A program made the translations under genes and the position numbers. The notes beneath the pieces are model-generated. The model ran no database searches. It was not told the origin of the DNA and saw only the letters and a program-made list of their open reading frames with translations. A stretch of 64,000 nucleotides of DNA from Isochrysis galbana (Eukaryota > Haptophyta > Isochrysidales > Isochrysidaceae), in contig CM030936.1 of NCBI GenBank assembly GCA_018136815.1, positions 6,844,382 through 6,908,381 of the forward strand, read 5' to 3'. This document shows, one piece after another, positions 32,201 to 42,348 of this stretch. Position 1 is the first letter of the stretch. Every line of letters starts with the position of its first letter.

Positions 32201-32792
32201 GTTTCGCGCACATTCCAAACGTCGCCGAAGAGCTGCAACGAGAGCTGCCAGCCTACGTCCAGGCATGCCGTGGGGTCGTGTATGACCGCGGCGATGTTAA
32301 GGCTTTCTCGCAGTCGGTGCTCAAGTGGTGGGCAACGCACCGCACAATCTTTCCCACGTGGGCCCTCTTGGCCAGGATAGCCTTTTGTCTGAGTCCCAAT
32401 TCGGCTGCTTGTGAGCGTGTGTTTTCATTGCTCACGTGTGTGTTTGGTTCGAATCGTGATGCGTCTCTAGCAGACCAAGTGGAGGCGTCCGTGATGTTGC
32501 GACACAACCGCAACAAGCAAGAAGTGTGAGTGATGTGGGATGTGTGGAGTGTGGAGATGAGGGATGTGGGTGGGTGGCAAATAGCGATGGATAGATGGAC
32601 ACATATGATCATATGATAGCATAATAGCCCATAACATGATGCAATATGTGATACTATATACATAGAGCCGCGCGTGGCGGATATCGTACATCGGATATTT
32701 TTGTGGATATTTAGGCTGTTCGCTTGGATACTTGGCGGATATTTTTGATGGATATTTAGGTAGATTTTCGTGGATATTTCTGCCAACCCCTA
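29235..32792 (+). mobile_element. Intact autonomous-looking hAT transposon
   Basis: 3558 bp. Left end TAGGGGTTGGCAGACATATC; right end reverse-complemented TAGGGGTTGGCAGAAATATC. Perfect 8-bp direct repeats ATCTCGAG at 29227-29234 and 32793-32800. GGATATTTGG/ATATCC subterminal repeats fill about 100 bp at each end. It contains one spliced transposase gene with no disabling mutation. Near-identical ends and duplications suggest a recent insertion. Confidence 0.92.
29926..32529 (+). CDS. hAT transposase with Tudor-like modules (two exons)
   Basis: Exon 1 is 29926-30264; intron 30265-30390 (GTGCTA...TTTGCAG); exon 2 is 30391-32529: 825 aa in frame. N-terminal residues ~54-100 (GMGIVHETLGNGVITSLGAG) resemble a small beta-barrel. 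A BED-like zinc finger sits at ~196-230 (CRACKQELSAKHANFYSHLN..H). The catalytic region has SISFDGTTRLGEAVN and GISRDSCSTNG as likely Asp motifs, CSHTLQHTGEHL, then TRWWSRWEIM. At ~600-645 an insert WFAGKVSAARGGSWTITYDN reads like a Tudor fold. The dimerisation domain is at ~756-825 (KWWATHRTIFPTWALLARIA; CERVFSLLTCVFG; VEASVMLRHNRN). The ATG at 29926 starts a sensible N-terminus; no upstream alternative is better. It would cut and paste its own DNA in the nucleus. The Tudor assignments are inference. Confidence 0.85.
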
Positions 32793-32800
32793 ATCTCGAG

Positions 32801-33744
32801 CCAACTTCTGGAATTTTTTGTACACACGGATGACCTCCAAGGCCATTCACGTTCGGAGACACACAGGTCGTGCCCGCCAAGCACGGGCCAGTCAATAGTT
32901 CTCCCGTTTTTATAGCACAACATCCCAACATGGAGCACAAAAAGTAGTTTTGTTTTCGCATTGACGTGCTGAATTGACGGACAGCCTCGTGTCTTCGAGC
33001 GTCTCACGTTCGATTTCGAGAGACAACCCCTCCTTTTCTCTCGATGATTCGACAGTCTCATATGGTAAGACTGGTTGGCTACCGAAACATTGGCATTTGG
33101 GCATGCTGATGGTCATGTATTGTGCTCATATGTGTCTTGGACTGGTGAAATGAAGACTAAAATTAGAATTACTAAGGTTATAATTTGGCAAAACTATAAT
33201 CAAGTTGATCTTTTTCTCCTGCGGCGGCGCGCGATGGCGGCCGCAGCGATGGTCGCTGGCCTCGCCGGTGGCCTCGCACGCGGCCTGTGGCCGCTCTGGC
33301 GAGGGTCTGCGCGGCCAAGAGGCCAGCAGGCACCCGCTCCCACCATGCTGAGGCGGTGCCGCGCGTGATGGGGCAGCCCATCATGCGCAGCACCGTCATT
33401 TTGACGCTTCGCGGCCTGCCGCGCACTGCATACGCGCGAGGGGCTGGCAGTAGATGCCAGCAGGGGCGAGGTGGAGGGCGCAGGCGACGCGGTGCGCCCG
33501 CGCAGGGTTTTGTACTGCCTGCCCGGGGGTAACCGTGCCCGGGGAACGCAGGCGCGCGTCGCACAGCGCGACCTGTGGTGCACTTTTGTGGTCGACGTCG
33601 ATTTCGCACGAGCGCGAAAACGTTTTTGGGTCTGTGTGTTGAATGGCGTCGAAAATGTGCATATTTCTCATTAGATTCTGCCTAATATACCCATTTCCAG
33701 TAGCATATCCTAAGATCTCGCGATAAAACCTCAATCTTGACTTA
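32801..33744. other. Right arm of the inverted-repeat element, no gene recognised
   Basis: Contains GC-rich frames at 33178-33609 without recognisable domains, and an AT-richer segment near the right inverted repeat. Confidence 0.4.
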
Positions 33745-34200
33745 GTGAATTTTCACCCTTAGAAGTTAAAAGCCCTGTTTGACCGCCCTACACTCGGTCA
33801 ACTCGCGCGAGGCGCCGTCGCAAAAGATCAGTGCTGATATATTTCCTTGTGCGGCCTGCCCTCCGAGCTCAAGGGACAGCGCCGCCCCCCCCGCCACGCG
33901 CGCGCCGAGCGAGCGGCGGCGGCAGTCGCGAGAGGGGAGGAACCTTCCCTCGCGCAGCCGTCGGCGAGCTGCGCGCGAGATCTCTCTAAACCAACTACAG
34001 GATTCCCTATCCCGGCCGAGGAGGGAGGACGTACCCCTCGCCCGCCGTCCTCTTCGCGAACGATCTCAGTCTTTTACTTAAAGGGGGAGCGGAAACTGGC
34101 CACTAGAAGGATTTCCGCAGTCTCTCCACGCCCGCACCCACCCGCCTGTCCCTCCTCAGCCAGCCGGCGGCCCTCCTCCGACAAGTCCTCGACGGCGAGT

Positions 34201-35926
34201 ATGCAGCGCGGCACGAAGCGAGAGCGTCATTACGACCTCAACGTTGTGATGGACAACGCGGACGCCTGTCTCGCAGAGGAGGAGTCTGGTAGTGACGAGA
34301 AGATGCTCGACCTGGAGGCAGCAGTCGCTCTCCTGGAGAATGCTGATGAGAAAGAGCGACTGCTCAAGAATGGAAATGCGGAGGAGGCGTGGCAACTTTT
34401 CTTGGAGGAGGAGCAAGCCAAGTTTTGGGAGGTGATCAAGGAAGAGGTCCGCCCTCCCCCTCCCAGAGGCCAAGGAGGGAGACCGACTCGCATCCAGCAG
34501 CTCAGTACATTGCCCTCACCCATCTATCCGTGCATTGATTGATGCACGCACACCCTGTCGCGCACCTCTCCGCGCGCTTCCTGCCTCCCCAAACACGCCA
34601 ATGCCCAGGCTATTGTGCTACAAGATGGAGCTCCTACCTTCCGTCGTGGGAGAGTCTCCTCTCTCTTGATCTGGTTGGGTGCGACAAATGAGCCAGGACA
34701 GCCCAGCATGGCTCTCACAAGGATTGGGTGAGTTTTGGCTGTGCTATGCCCCCGCAGGCTCGGACGCACAGAGGGCGTTACGTTAGCGAAAATCTTCCTC
34801 TGGCTCGCGTGAAACGCGTCATGAAGGTAGCCTCGTGCTTCAATCCGCGGGTGCGCGCTCCCAATTCATGCACTGTCGATTGGTCATCTCAAGGGGCATG
34901 CTGGTTAGATGGTTGATCATGAGTGGACGATCGATACTTCGAGCACGTCAAGGCATGACTCATCAGCTCGCACGCTCGCTCAAGAGGCCTGGTCGTACTG
35001 GGTGAATGCACGTGTGGTCGATGGCGAGCCAGGGCCCCATGGCCCGGGCGGATAAAATCAATTCTGGTAGACGTGCACAAAGAGGGGACGCGCCAGGCTA
35101 GGGACACGGGCGGGCCCTGATTGCGAATGTCAACGCCTTGGCACTTCGGTAAAGGTAGACCGAGCCCTTGGCATTCACCCGTGTGCAGATGATAGGCGCC
35201 AATGCTGCCCCAGCTGCTGCATACCTCGGCGAATGTTTCATCCGCTTTCTCACTCGCCGGGCTTGGAGCTATGCAGCAGTTCAAGACAGGTGTCCGCTTG
35301 CGCTGCCCCGCCCTCAGTCGCACCGACTGGCGAAGCAATCTTGCGGGTATTTCTGCCATCGCACGTGGCGGGGTCGGCTACAAGCCCCCCCAGCATCGCC
35401 ATGAGCCTTGCATATTCGTTCATTCATTCGATCAGTTCTCCCGTTTGCCATATTGTATTTGCTTGATGGCTGTTGCATTACGCCCGGCCAAGGTAGCATG
35501 CATCACAGCCGCACTCTTGGCCTGGGGTGATAGTTGCCTACCTTCCGTCGGCACTCACGCATTCATGCATGCAGGCGGACCCTCCAGTACAAGGACATCC
35601 TCGACGCTATTCAAAGTTCAGAGCAATGCGACTTTCTCATTGATGTCATCCAAGATTTCAAGGTGAGTTTACTCCCCGATGATGCATGCCGTTCAGAATC
35701 TATGGACGCAAAGTGTCCCCTCGTCAGCATGCTGGCGCGGCAACCACTCTCACATGCACCATCTCCCATATGATCACGACTCATTTGAAGTGCGCTCTGA
35801 TGGCAGAGGAACCGAATCCAATTCCGTCAAACAAAGGATGCTCAACGAGTCCGAGCATTGATGGAGGCAGAAAGCAACGCCATCTGCGAGGCAGACCAAA
35901 CTGCAGATGAGAGCGCTAGCCCGTGA
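34201..35926 (+). CDS. NF-YC-like histone-fold transcription factor subunit
   Basis: Exons 34201-34446, 34758-34826, 35189-35289, 35575-35662 and 35807-35926 (about 207 aa). The join FWEVIKEE/ARTHRGRY..LPLARVKRVMK matches the NF-YC start (FW...EI...LPLARIKKIMK). MIGANAAPAAAYLGECFIRF and LTRRAWSYAAVQD/RRTLQYKDILDAI plus CDFLIDVIQDF give helices alpha2 to alphaC of the histone fold. NF-YC pairs with NF-YB and binds CCAAT boxes with NF-YA; POLE4/CHRAC-type subunits share the fold and are an alternative. All five acceptor/donor pairs keep frame. The residues usually found between KRVMK and the MI of helix 2 (about six, such as ADEDVR) are missing, so an 18-nt microexon between 34827 and 35188 may be unrecognised. 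The acidic N-terminal 60 residues are unlike the family. The last exon is the least certain. Confidence 0.7.
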
Positions 35927-36942
35927 CTGCCGGGTGAGGAACTCAGGGTGGGCGTGCGAAGTGAAAGTGCACGACGGGCAATCATCAAGTAAGTCCTCCG
36001 ACCACGATCAATCATGTCCTACGACCACCCCTCAAACAAGAACCTCGCATGCTCAGATCGCGCTTTACGTATACCGAAAGGAATGGGAATTAGGAGATTA
36101 GAGAAACATGAGAAGGGCGACAGAATGAGCGTGCCTTTGTTTGTTTCTTGCCGCTCTTAGCCCTCTACGTAAGGGTTAGGGTACGATCGAGCCCTGGGCC
36201 TGACCATTTGTCATGACGAGCAATTGTTTAAGTCGTACCTTTGCGCTCAGAGGCCGTGCTAGAGGCCTGTCCAACTCGTACCTTGCTTTTTGCATGATTC
36301 GATCCCCTCGCTTAATACTCCCCTCACCTAATACAGGCTGTGAGCTACCAGAAGAGGTCGCCATACTCAGCCAGTGCTAGCGCCACCGCGTCGGCGACGC
36401 TCAAATTATAGACATATGCGTGTGTGATGGAGGGAAGCATTGTTTGTTGTAGGTTGACCTCCTATTCCATCGATTGACCCCCGTTCATCCCGCCTTTGTT
36501 TCCATCGATGGTCCCCACCTTAGACACGCGCCGTCGTCTGTGCTTTGCGAAACTATAAGGTGTTTGTCTCCTTCACATTACGACTCCCCATGAGGGGTGG
36601 CCAGTACGATCCAAGCGATCGGAATGCGGAATGACAGACATGGAAATGGGAAAGAGTGGAGTTGATCGAACGATGTAATGTCACAAGCAACGCGACTCAC
36701 AAGAATGGCTTCGACTTGTTGTCATTTCATACATTTGTTCGCCACTACCCGCTACGAAAAAAAAAACCCGACACACCATGTGCATTTTTGTACAATCTCT
36801 CCTCGCCTAACACCGCATAGCGTGTTGCGTGTTCAGGGCGGTTGAGAGGGTGCAACCTCAGGTTTGGTTGTTTTTTTGGCAAGTGCCCCCCATGTGGGCG
36901 GTATAAGTTCTACTTAAAGGACCCCCTTATTAAAGTACAAAC
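35927..36942. other. No gene recognised
   Basis: AT-richer intergenic DNA without long frames. An A-run at 36756 and GGTTAGGGT at 36175 are the only features I noticed. Confidence 0.5.
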
Positions 36943-37941
36943 GTGCAGGTTTCAGGTGGTAATACCGCATGTATGTGCACAGCAGTTGAAAGAAGTGCCG
37001 GACGCGGGCCCACGTTAGAACTAAGCGCGCTCATCGCATGGGGCCGCGCGCGCATCGCGAGCCTTGAGGGCACGCAGCTGGAATGGTCGACAGTCGATGA
37101 GGTAGCCGGTCGCTCGCACTCCGTTAAGAAGAAGCAGTGCCTCTTCTCTGGCCTGCACTTCACTGGAGGGCCGAGCCAGATCAGGTGCCACCTCGATGGG
37201 TCGCTGAAGCCGCGAAGCATTCGGCTGTGCACGCCAGCAGCGGCTTGGAAAGAGCGGCACGCACAGGTGGTTGCGGAGCTGCGCAAGCGGCGCTCGGAGC
37301 AAAAAGCCACGATGGAGTTGGAGGCAGAGAAGGAGGCAGCCAGACAGGAGCGGCGCGTGGCGGCAGCCTCGAAACACTTTGGAGCGGTTGCCCCATCGCA
37401 GGTCGCAGAGGCATGGCTGAAGGTTGTGATCAAGAAGGCCTTGCCGCTCAACATTTTCGACGATCCGGATTTTCGATAAGCGGTGTGCGTCACAGCGAAA
37501 AGTGGTAAGCAAATGTATGATAGCAATGGGCCTGTCTTGCCCCATCGTCTTAAGATGACCTCTAAAGTTCTCCCGGCGTTCGACGCCGCTCTCAACACAC
37601 GGGTCAGGGCCAAGGTGATGGGGCTGGCCCATATCACGGGCCTCGTACTTATCTCGGATGGCTGGACCAGTGTCCAAAACCGGCCGATCGTCAACGCGTT
37701 GGCTAGCATCCCTGCTGGGTCCTACTTTTTGGAGGCGATCGACACATCCGGAGAGACTCAGGACGCCGCCTTCATAGCAAAATTCATCCTCAAGCACATT
37801 GATTTCTTTGAGCCAGGTCTTGTGTTGGGCGTTTGCATGGACGGGGCCTGTAAAGCAGCGTTCCCGCTCATCCAGGAAAAGGCCCCGCATGTCTTGACCT
37901 TTATTTGTCCAGGCTTGTGCGAGCTCACACAAATCTCTTGA
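36943..37941 (+). pseudogene. hAT-like transposase fragment (BED-like + DUF659) with in-frame stop
   Basis: One frame interrupted by TAA at 37477-37479. Before the stop lies a BED-like zinc finger (CLFSGLHFTGGPSQIRCHLD) and a coiled coil (ELRKRRSEQKATMELEAEKE). After the stop comes DUF659, the start of the hAT catalytic domain (LISDGWTSVQNRPIVNALAS; FLEAIDTSGETQDAAF; VCMDGACKAAFPLIQEKAPH). The text just before the stop, FDDPDFR, and after, AVCVTAKSG, would be continuous in relatives, so it is a single nonsense change rather than two genes. The frame ends at 37941 in unrelated sequence; the dimerisation part is missing. No ATG at the very N-terminus. Confidence 0.8.
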
Positions 37942-37949
37942 CGGAATCC

Positions 37950-39235
37950 CAGAGGGCGAGCGCGACGACGGAGCGGACATGGCTGGGCGGATCGGGATTG
38001 ATAGGCTGAGGCTGAGGGAGTGGAGAGGTTTGGTGTTAAGGTAGTGTTGAGAACGAGGGACGAGAACGGGAACGAGAACGAGAACGAGAGCGACGAACGA
38101 AGAACGGGTAGTCGTAGGCTGAGGCGGGTGATGGCTATAGAGTTGGAGGAGGGGTGAGGGAGGCGGGGCTGCGTTCGGGGGAAGGCGGTAGAGGTCGGAG
38201 TTGATGAGCGGGGTGGTCTCGTGCGGATTGTAGGAGGAGGGATGGTGCGGGTGATATGGCTGCGGTGGGTGAGCGGTGAGATGTTGTGTCATTGGGATGG
38301 AGGGAAAAGGATGAGCAGGGGAGAGGGAGGGCAGGCTTGTGGAGGTTGGGGGCGGGTAGGAGGGGTAGGGTGGGTAGGGTGGGGGACAGGAGGGCGTGGT
38401 AAGGTGCGGGAAGGGGGAGGAGAACAGGGGCTGAGCTGGCGTGGCGGTGGGGAGAGCTGGGTGGTGTGGTTGATTGGACTGTGGGTGTTGATGCTGTTGG
38501 GTGGTGTGAGAGGGCATGGGCTGGTCGAGTGTTGGCAGGTCGGGAGCGTCGGCGGCAGGGGCGTGGGAGGGCGGTGCTGGGTGGGAAGGCGTGGACGGCA
38601 CGCCTCCGCTACCATGTGGGTGTGATGAGTGGTGAGGGGTTGTGGCTACTGTGTATGTTGGTGTGGAAGGGCTGTGCATGATATTAACATGTGAAGTACG
38701 AATGGAAGGGGGCGCAGGAGACGGAGGGACACGATCGGGGAGGGCACGTGCGGACGAGGGCGAGACCGAGGGTTCGGCCTCGGGCAGCATGAGGACGGGC
38801 GTGACGAGCACGGAGAGCACAGGCAGACGAGAAGGGGACACTCGCTCGAGCGGTGGCGCTGATCGCGGGACGAAGAACAAGGGGGGGGGGACACTCGCGG
38901 GAAAAGTAAACACCGGGAAGGGAAAAGACGCGGGAAGAGAGAGGGATGAAACGGGGCCGGAAACTCAAGGAGACACTCGGGGAGAGAACGGGGAAGGAGA
39001 GAGAGAGAGGGGGCGGGCCCAGTGGGCCGACGCGGGGAAAGGGCGTCGGAGCGTGACAACGAAGAACGAAAGGGGGACGCGGGGGAAAGCCCGATGGCGG
39101 GAAAAGGAACGCAATGCAAAGAGGGGGGACCGGGGCGAGGCGGCGAGGAGGGAGTCACGCGAAGGGAACCTAATGAACGGGGACGTGCGAGGGGGAACGG
39201 GCAACCCCCCCTACCCGCAACACAAACGAAAATAA
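37950..39235 (-). other. Pro/His/Ser-rich low-complexity open stretch
   Basis: The minus strand is open for over 900 bp with Pro, His, Ser and Thr dominating (SNQPHHPALPTATPAQP). It adjoins repetitive CTCGTT / TCGTTC motifs at 38040-38110 like those at 28330-28390. No domain is recognisable; it may be a retroelement leader or a low-complexity host protein. I do not support a specific gene. Confidence 0.35.
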
Positions 39236-39762
39236 TAGTGAGTAAGACCACGCGTGTGTTTCAACATGTGAAGTGTCAAGTTGAGTCAAGTAACCTCCAG
39301 GTGACAACGAAAGGTGCTAGCAGGGATGGGAATAATTGAACGCTTTTGGTCTTGCACCTGCATGCAGCTGCTATTCCCAGCATATTCATATTCCCAGCTG
39401 CAAAATTTTCTTATTCTTATTGGGTGGGGGGGAAATAAAAAAAGTCTCTCGGGGTCCCATGGGAGGTCGTGGGGGGCGGAGGTTTCAGGTTTCAGCCTCT
39501 TGGCTCTTGGAATGAGAAAGAGAAAGAGAGAAAGAGAGCTAAGGAAGCGTCCCCCGTGCTGGAGGATACGGCCTGCCCGAACACGGGGCGTCTCAGAGTT
39601 AGAGCGGCTGCAAGCGCCAACCAAGGGCCCGAGCAGAGCAGTTGGAATCACAAGCTAGGACCTACATGTGTTGATGAGGATGCACTACGCACTACATGAT
39701 ACATGAAGATAACTCGCCATAAGCGTAAAAAGCTGCGTTGCGAGTTCACTTTACCATTTCAG

Positions 39763-40593
39763 TCATGGAATGACTTCAAAAGACGGCTGAACTCCCAAGA
39801 TCCATATAATACCACAGCTGATGACAAGAGGGAAACCCACCAGCAAAGGTGCTTGCAAACAGTTAAGCGCCTTTCGTTGTGGTTGCAGAGCGTACCGATC
39901 CAGGCAACGATTCAACACTCGCAGGTTGAGTTGCGCGCATTCCTCAGCACAGGCAAGCACACGCTCACCGAGATCAAGGCCATCCAGCAATGCCACATTG
40001 GCGCCGCGTGCGCGCCGCGCCGTACCCAAATCCCACCAGCGTTTGCGCACCCAACGAGCATCACCAATCACCGCGACTGCTCCCGGCTCGGCTGCTGCAC
40101 CCACCATGCGTGTATTGCTGCTCAGAACGCCATCGTGCACGCATGTATTGACACATATTTCGTACGAGCAGAACTGACCGTGAGCACACACAATGAGGTC
40201 AAAGGGTCCAAGCACCTCGTTGCCGTCCAGATGACACCGTGCTCTCCCCATGTCATCTGTGAACACACGAATTACTCGGCTGCCTAGACGAAGTGTCCCA
40301 GAGTGCAGGCTACGCGCTAGAAGCAACAGCAAGTGTTGTTGCGGCAGGTTCTTGGAGTCCTGCACGTCAGCTGCTTGGCACAGCTGCGAAATCTCATCCG
40401 GACCGAGGCCGAGCTTGCGCAGGACTCCGAGTGCATCAGGGACGCAGATGTCCCCGCTGATGTAGGGCGAGTCGAGCGCGAGTGCACGCTCGAACACTGT
40501 GACCGACCAGCCAGCGCGCTGCAAGGCTCTCGCAAAGGTGAGCCCCGCCATCCCCCCTCCCACCACGCCCACGCGCGGCGGCTGCATGACCAT
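39763..40593 (-). CDS. FAD-dependent monooxygenase-like protein
   Basis: 276 aa, single exon. The N-terminus is a Rossmann dinucleotide-binding motif, RVGVVGGGMAGLTFARALQR (GxGxxG), followed by VTVFERA. The C-terminal half has the second FAD contact region (VAVIGDARW ... GANVALLDGLDLGERV), matching the GD and GAN.AL.D motifs of aromatic-ring/UbiH-type hydroxylases. Family members are usually 370-420 aa; here the substrate-binding middle is short (about 60 residues are missing after FDLIVCAHG). Either this is a compact member or an internal deletion has occurred. Start: ATG at 40593 directly before the Rossmann motif, preceded by a GA tract. Confidence 0.75.
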   Translation of the reverse strand: MVMQPPRVGVVGGGMAGLTFARALQRAGWSVTVFERALALDSPYISGDICVPDALGVLRKLGLGPDEISQLCQAADVQDSKNLPQQHLLLLLARSLHSGTLRLGSRVIRVFTDDMGRARCHLDGNEVLGPFDLIVCAHGQFCSYEICVNTCVHDGVLSSNTRMVGAAAEPGAVAVIGDARWVRKRWWDLGTARRARGANVALLDGLDLGERVLACAEECAQLNLRVLNRCLDRYALQPQRKALNCLQAPLLVGFPLVISCGIIWILGVQPSFEVIP

Positions 40594-40599
40594 GTGTCT

Positions 40600-40715
40600 G
40601 AGCTGGGCGGCGAGGAGGAAGGGACGGAGGGAGGAGGGGAGGCGGAGGGCGGAGGGAGGGAGGGAGAGGGAGAGAGGGGGGGGGGGGGGAGGGAAGAGAG
40701 AGAGAGAGAGAGTCC
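40600..40715 (+). repeat. GA/G-rich tract
   Basis: GGAGGGAGG and GAGAGA repeats immediately upstream of the FAD-protein start codon. Confidence 0.85.
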
Positions 40716-41349
40716 GAGTCAGAGTTTTCTTGTTGTCCTAGTTTAATCCTAGCGCGAACCTACTTTTATAAGTAGGGGCCAATTGGGGCCTCGCGCCACC
40801 CTTGCGCCATCGCAGACACCCCCTGGATGGGCCTGCACAAGCATCCTCAGCCTCTGCCTTCTGGCAGGGGCACATCTGCCCGGACTGTCAAGTGGCCGCG
40901 CGCCGCGCGCCGCAGCCATTCGCCTGCAATCTGCAATTTGCAATGGCAATGGAACGACACTATTTAAAAAATCATAAAACTATTTGCTATTTGCGAACCA
41001 TAACAAGCCTGGCCGCGCTGGTTCCCAGCCACCCGCCCCCCGCCCGGCAACAAGCCCGCCACCCTCCCCCTCCCCCGCGCGCCCAGTGGGGGCCGGGACG
41101 GTCGTGCTCAACTTCAACTTCCCCGTGGTACGGAGGCCGGTGCGGCGCTGGTGGGGGTGCATGTAGTCGGCATGGTCGGGGTGTACAGGGACGAATTCCC
41201 GCGCGCGCTACTCCAGTTCTCCAAGCTCCTCGCCCTCCTCGACGCTCAGCGAACTCCAAGAACTCCAGCGACTCGAACGGCGACTCGAACGGCGTCGGCA
41301 CCGAGACAGACGAGGATGATTCGGACGAGGACGACGAGCCTGAGCCCGT
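40716..41349. other. GC-rich, no gene recognised
   Basis: Contains AAAATCATAAAACTA at about 40968, also found at about 59699, in both cases shortly upstream of Pro-rich coding-like DNA. 41270-41340 encodes an acidic run (TETDEDDSDEDDEPEP), as at the start of hAT genes here, but no gene can be supported. Confidence 0.35.
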
Positions 41350-41699
41350 TAGGGGTAAGCACAAGTATCCGGATATTTGTCTTGGATATTTGGGTGGATT
41401 TGCTCCACATAGATATCTCTAGATATTTCAGGGATATTTGGGCTCTTGCCGGGATATCTGTACAGGTTATTTGGGTTATAGAACCGTAAACATGTTTAAC
41501 TGTAGATAGCTCCATATAGTTAGTTGCCGTTTCGCCCGCAAGGCTTGCTTGCGCAAGGTGCTTGGCAAGCCCGCCCATGCCCTACGTACGGCCTTGGTTA
41601 GGTACCTATTAATAGTTTATTACTAGGTTTGGCGCCCTTAGCTATCTAGATAGATGCAAATAGTGGCCTAGCGCTATCAAGGAGCAGCACCGCTTCACA

Positions 41700-42158
41700 C
41701 TTCACAGGGCTCCTACGCGCATTCAAATTCAACCCGGCGTTTGCGTTTGCATACGGGCGGGTCGATGAGCTTTGGTGCGGCGTCTCAGCGCCTTGGCATG
41801 CTTTGCTAATATCCACGATGTGAGTAATGGGTTGCAGCGAGAGCTCTCTTCCTACCTACTTTCCTGCCAAGGTACAAGGTACACACATCGACCATTCCGA
41901 CGTGCCGACGTGGAAGGTTTTTCAAGAGACGTCCTAGCCTGGTGGGCATCCAACCACTCGAAATTCCCCACGTGGGCATTGGCTGCTCGAATAACATTTT
42001 GCCTCTCTCCTAATTCTGCTTCGTGTGAGCGCGTGTTCTCTTGCTCTTTGATGCAGTGTTCGTTTGGTGCTCATCGGGACCGGTCGTTGTCGGATCAATT
42101 GGAAGTGTCGGTGATGTTGCGATACAATCGCAACAAACGCAAGAAACAGGGCTCTTGA
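41700..42158 (+). pseudogene. hAT transposase C-terminal fragment
   Basis: A frame LLRAFKFNPAFAFAYG..., shifted near 41790, continues as LACFANIHDVSNGLQRELSS, VLAWWASNHSKFPTWALAAR, LSPNSASCERVF and LSDQLEVSVMLRYNRNKRK to a stop. It is closest to the transposase at 29-32 kb. Catalytic domain absent. Confidence 0.8.
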
Positions 42159-42198
42159 TGTGTTCTATCTATGTGACATATATATGCATGTGTTGTAT

Positions 42199-42242
42199 TG
42201 TTGTATTCAGGCCTTTTGGCGCCAAAAGGCCTGAATACAACA
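42199..42242. repeat. Perfect 44-bp palindrome
   Basis: Two 22-bp arms with no spacer, centred between 42220 and 42221 (GGCCTTTTGGC/GCCAAAAGGCC core). It lies about 40 bp after the hAT stop codon. Confidence 0.95.
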
Positions 42243-42348
42243 GCATGTGGCTTTAATATGTTGAGCAACCTAGCTACACATACCATATGCAAAGCTTTTA
42301 CGAATGGATATTTTCTGGATATTTGGGCTTTCGAATGGATATATGAGA

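Larger units (their letters stand above)
26096..33788. mobile_element. Candidate 7.7-kb element bounded by terminal inverted repeats
   Basis: Left end TAGGGCGGTCAAACAGGGGT..TTAGGGGTGAAAA at 26096; the reverse complement of about 33745-33788 reads TAGGGCGGTCAAACAGGGCT..TTCTAAGGGTGAAAA, so about 40 bp match at high identity. Inside lie a satellite dimer, a dispersed repeat copy, a 26-bp-stem hairpin and a complete younger hAT (29235-32792). I see no transposase of its own and no target duplication. Without the hAT it would be about 4.1 kb. It interrupts the LINE fragment on the left. Confidence 0.6.
41350..42348 (+). mobile_element. hAT remnant with left terminus, right end cut by copia sequence
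   Basis: Left terminus TAGGGGTAAGCACAAGTATC with GGATATTTG subterminal repeats (41370-41450). On the right, GGATATTTTCTGGATATTTG repeats at 42306-42345 stop abruptly at copia RT sequence, so the right terminus and target duplication are lost. It contains a C-terminal transposase fragment and a perfect palindrome. Confidence 0.7.

Noticed and set aside
26096-33788. Treating the 26-33.8 kb inverted-repeat pair as the ends of the hAT
   Set aside because: The hAT has its own perfect ends and 8-bp duplications at 29235/32792; the outer pair shows no matching duplication.
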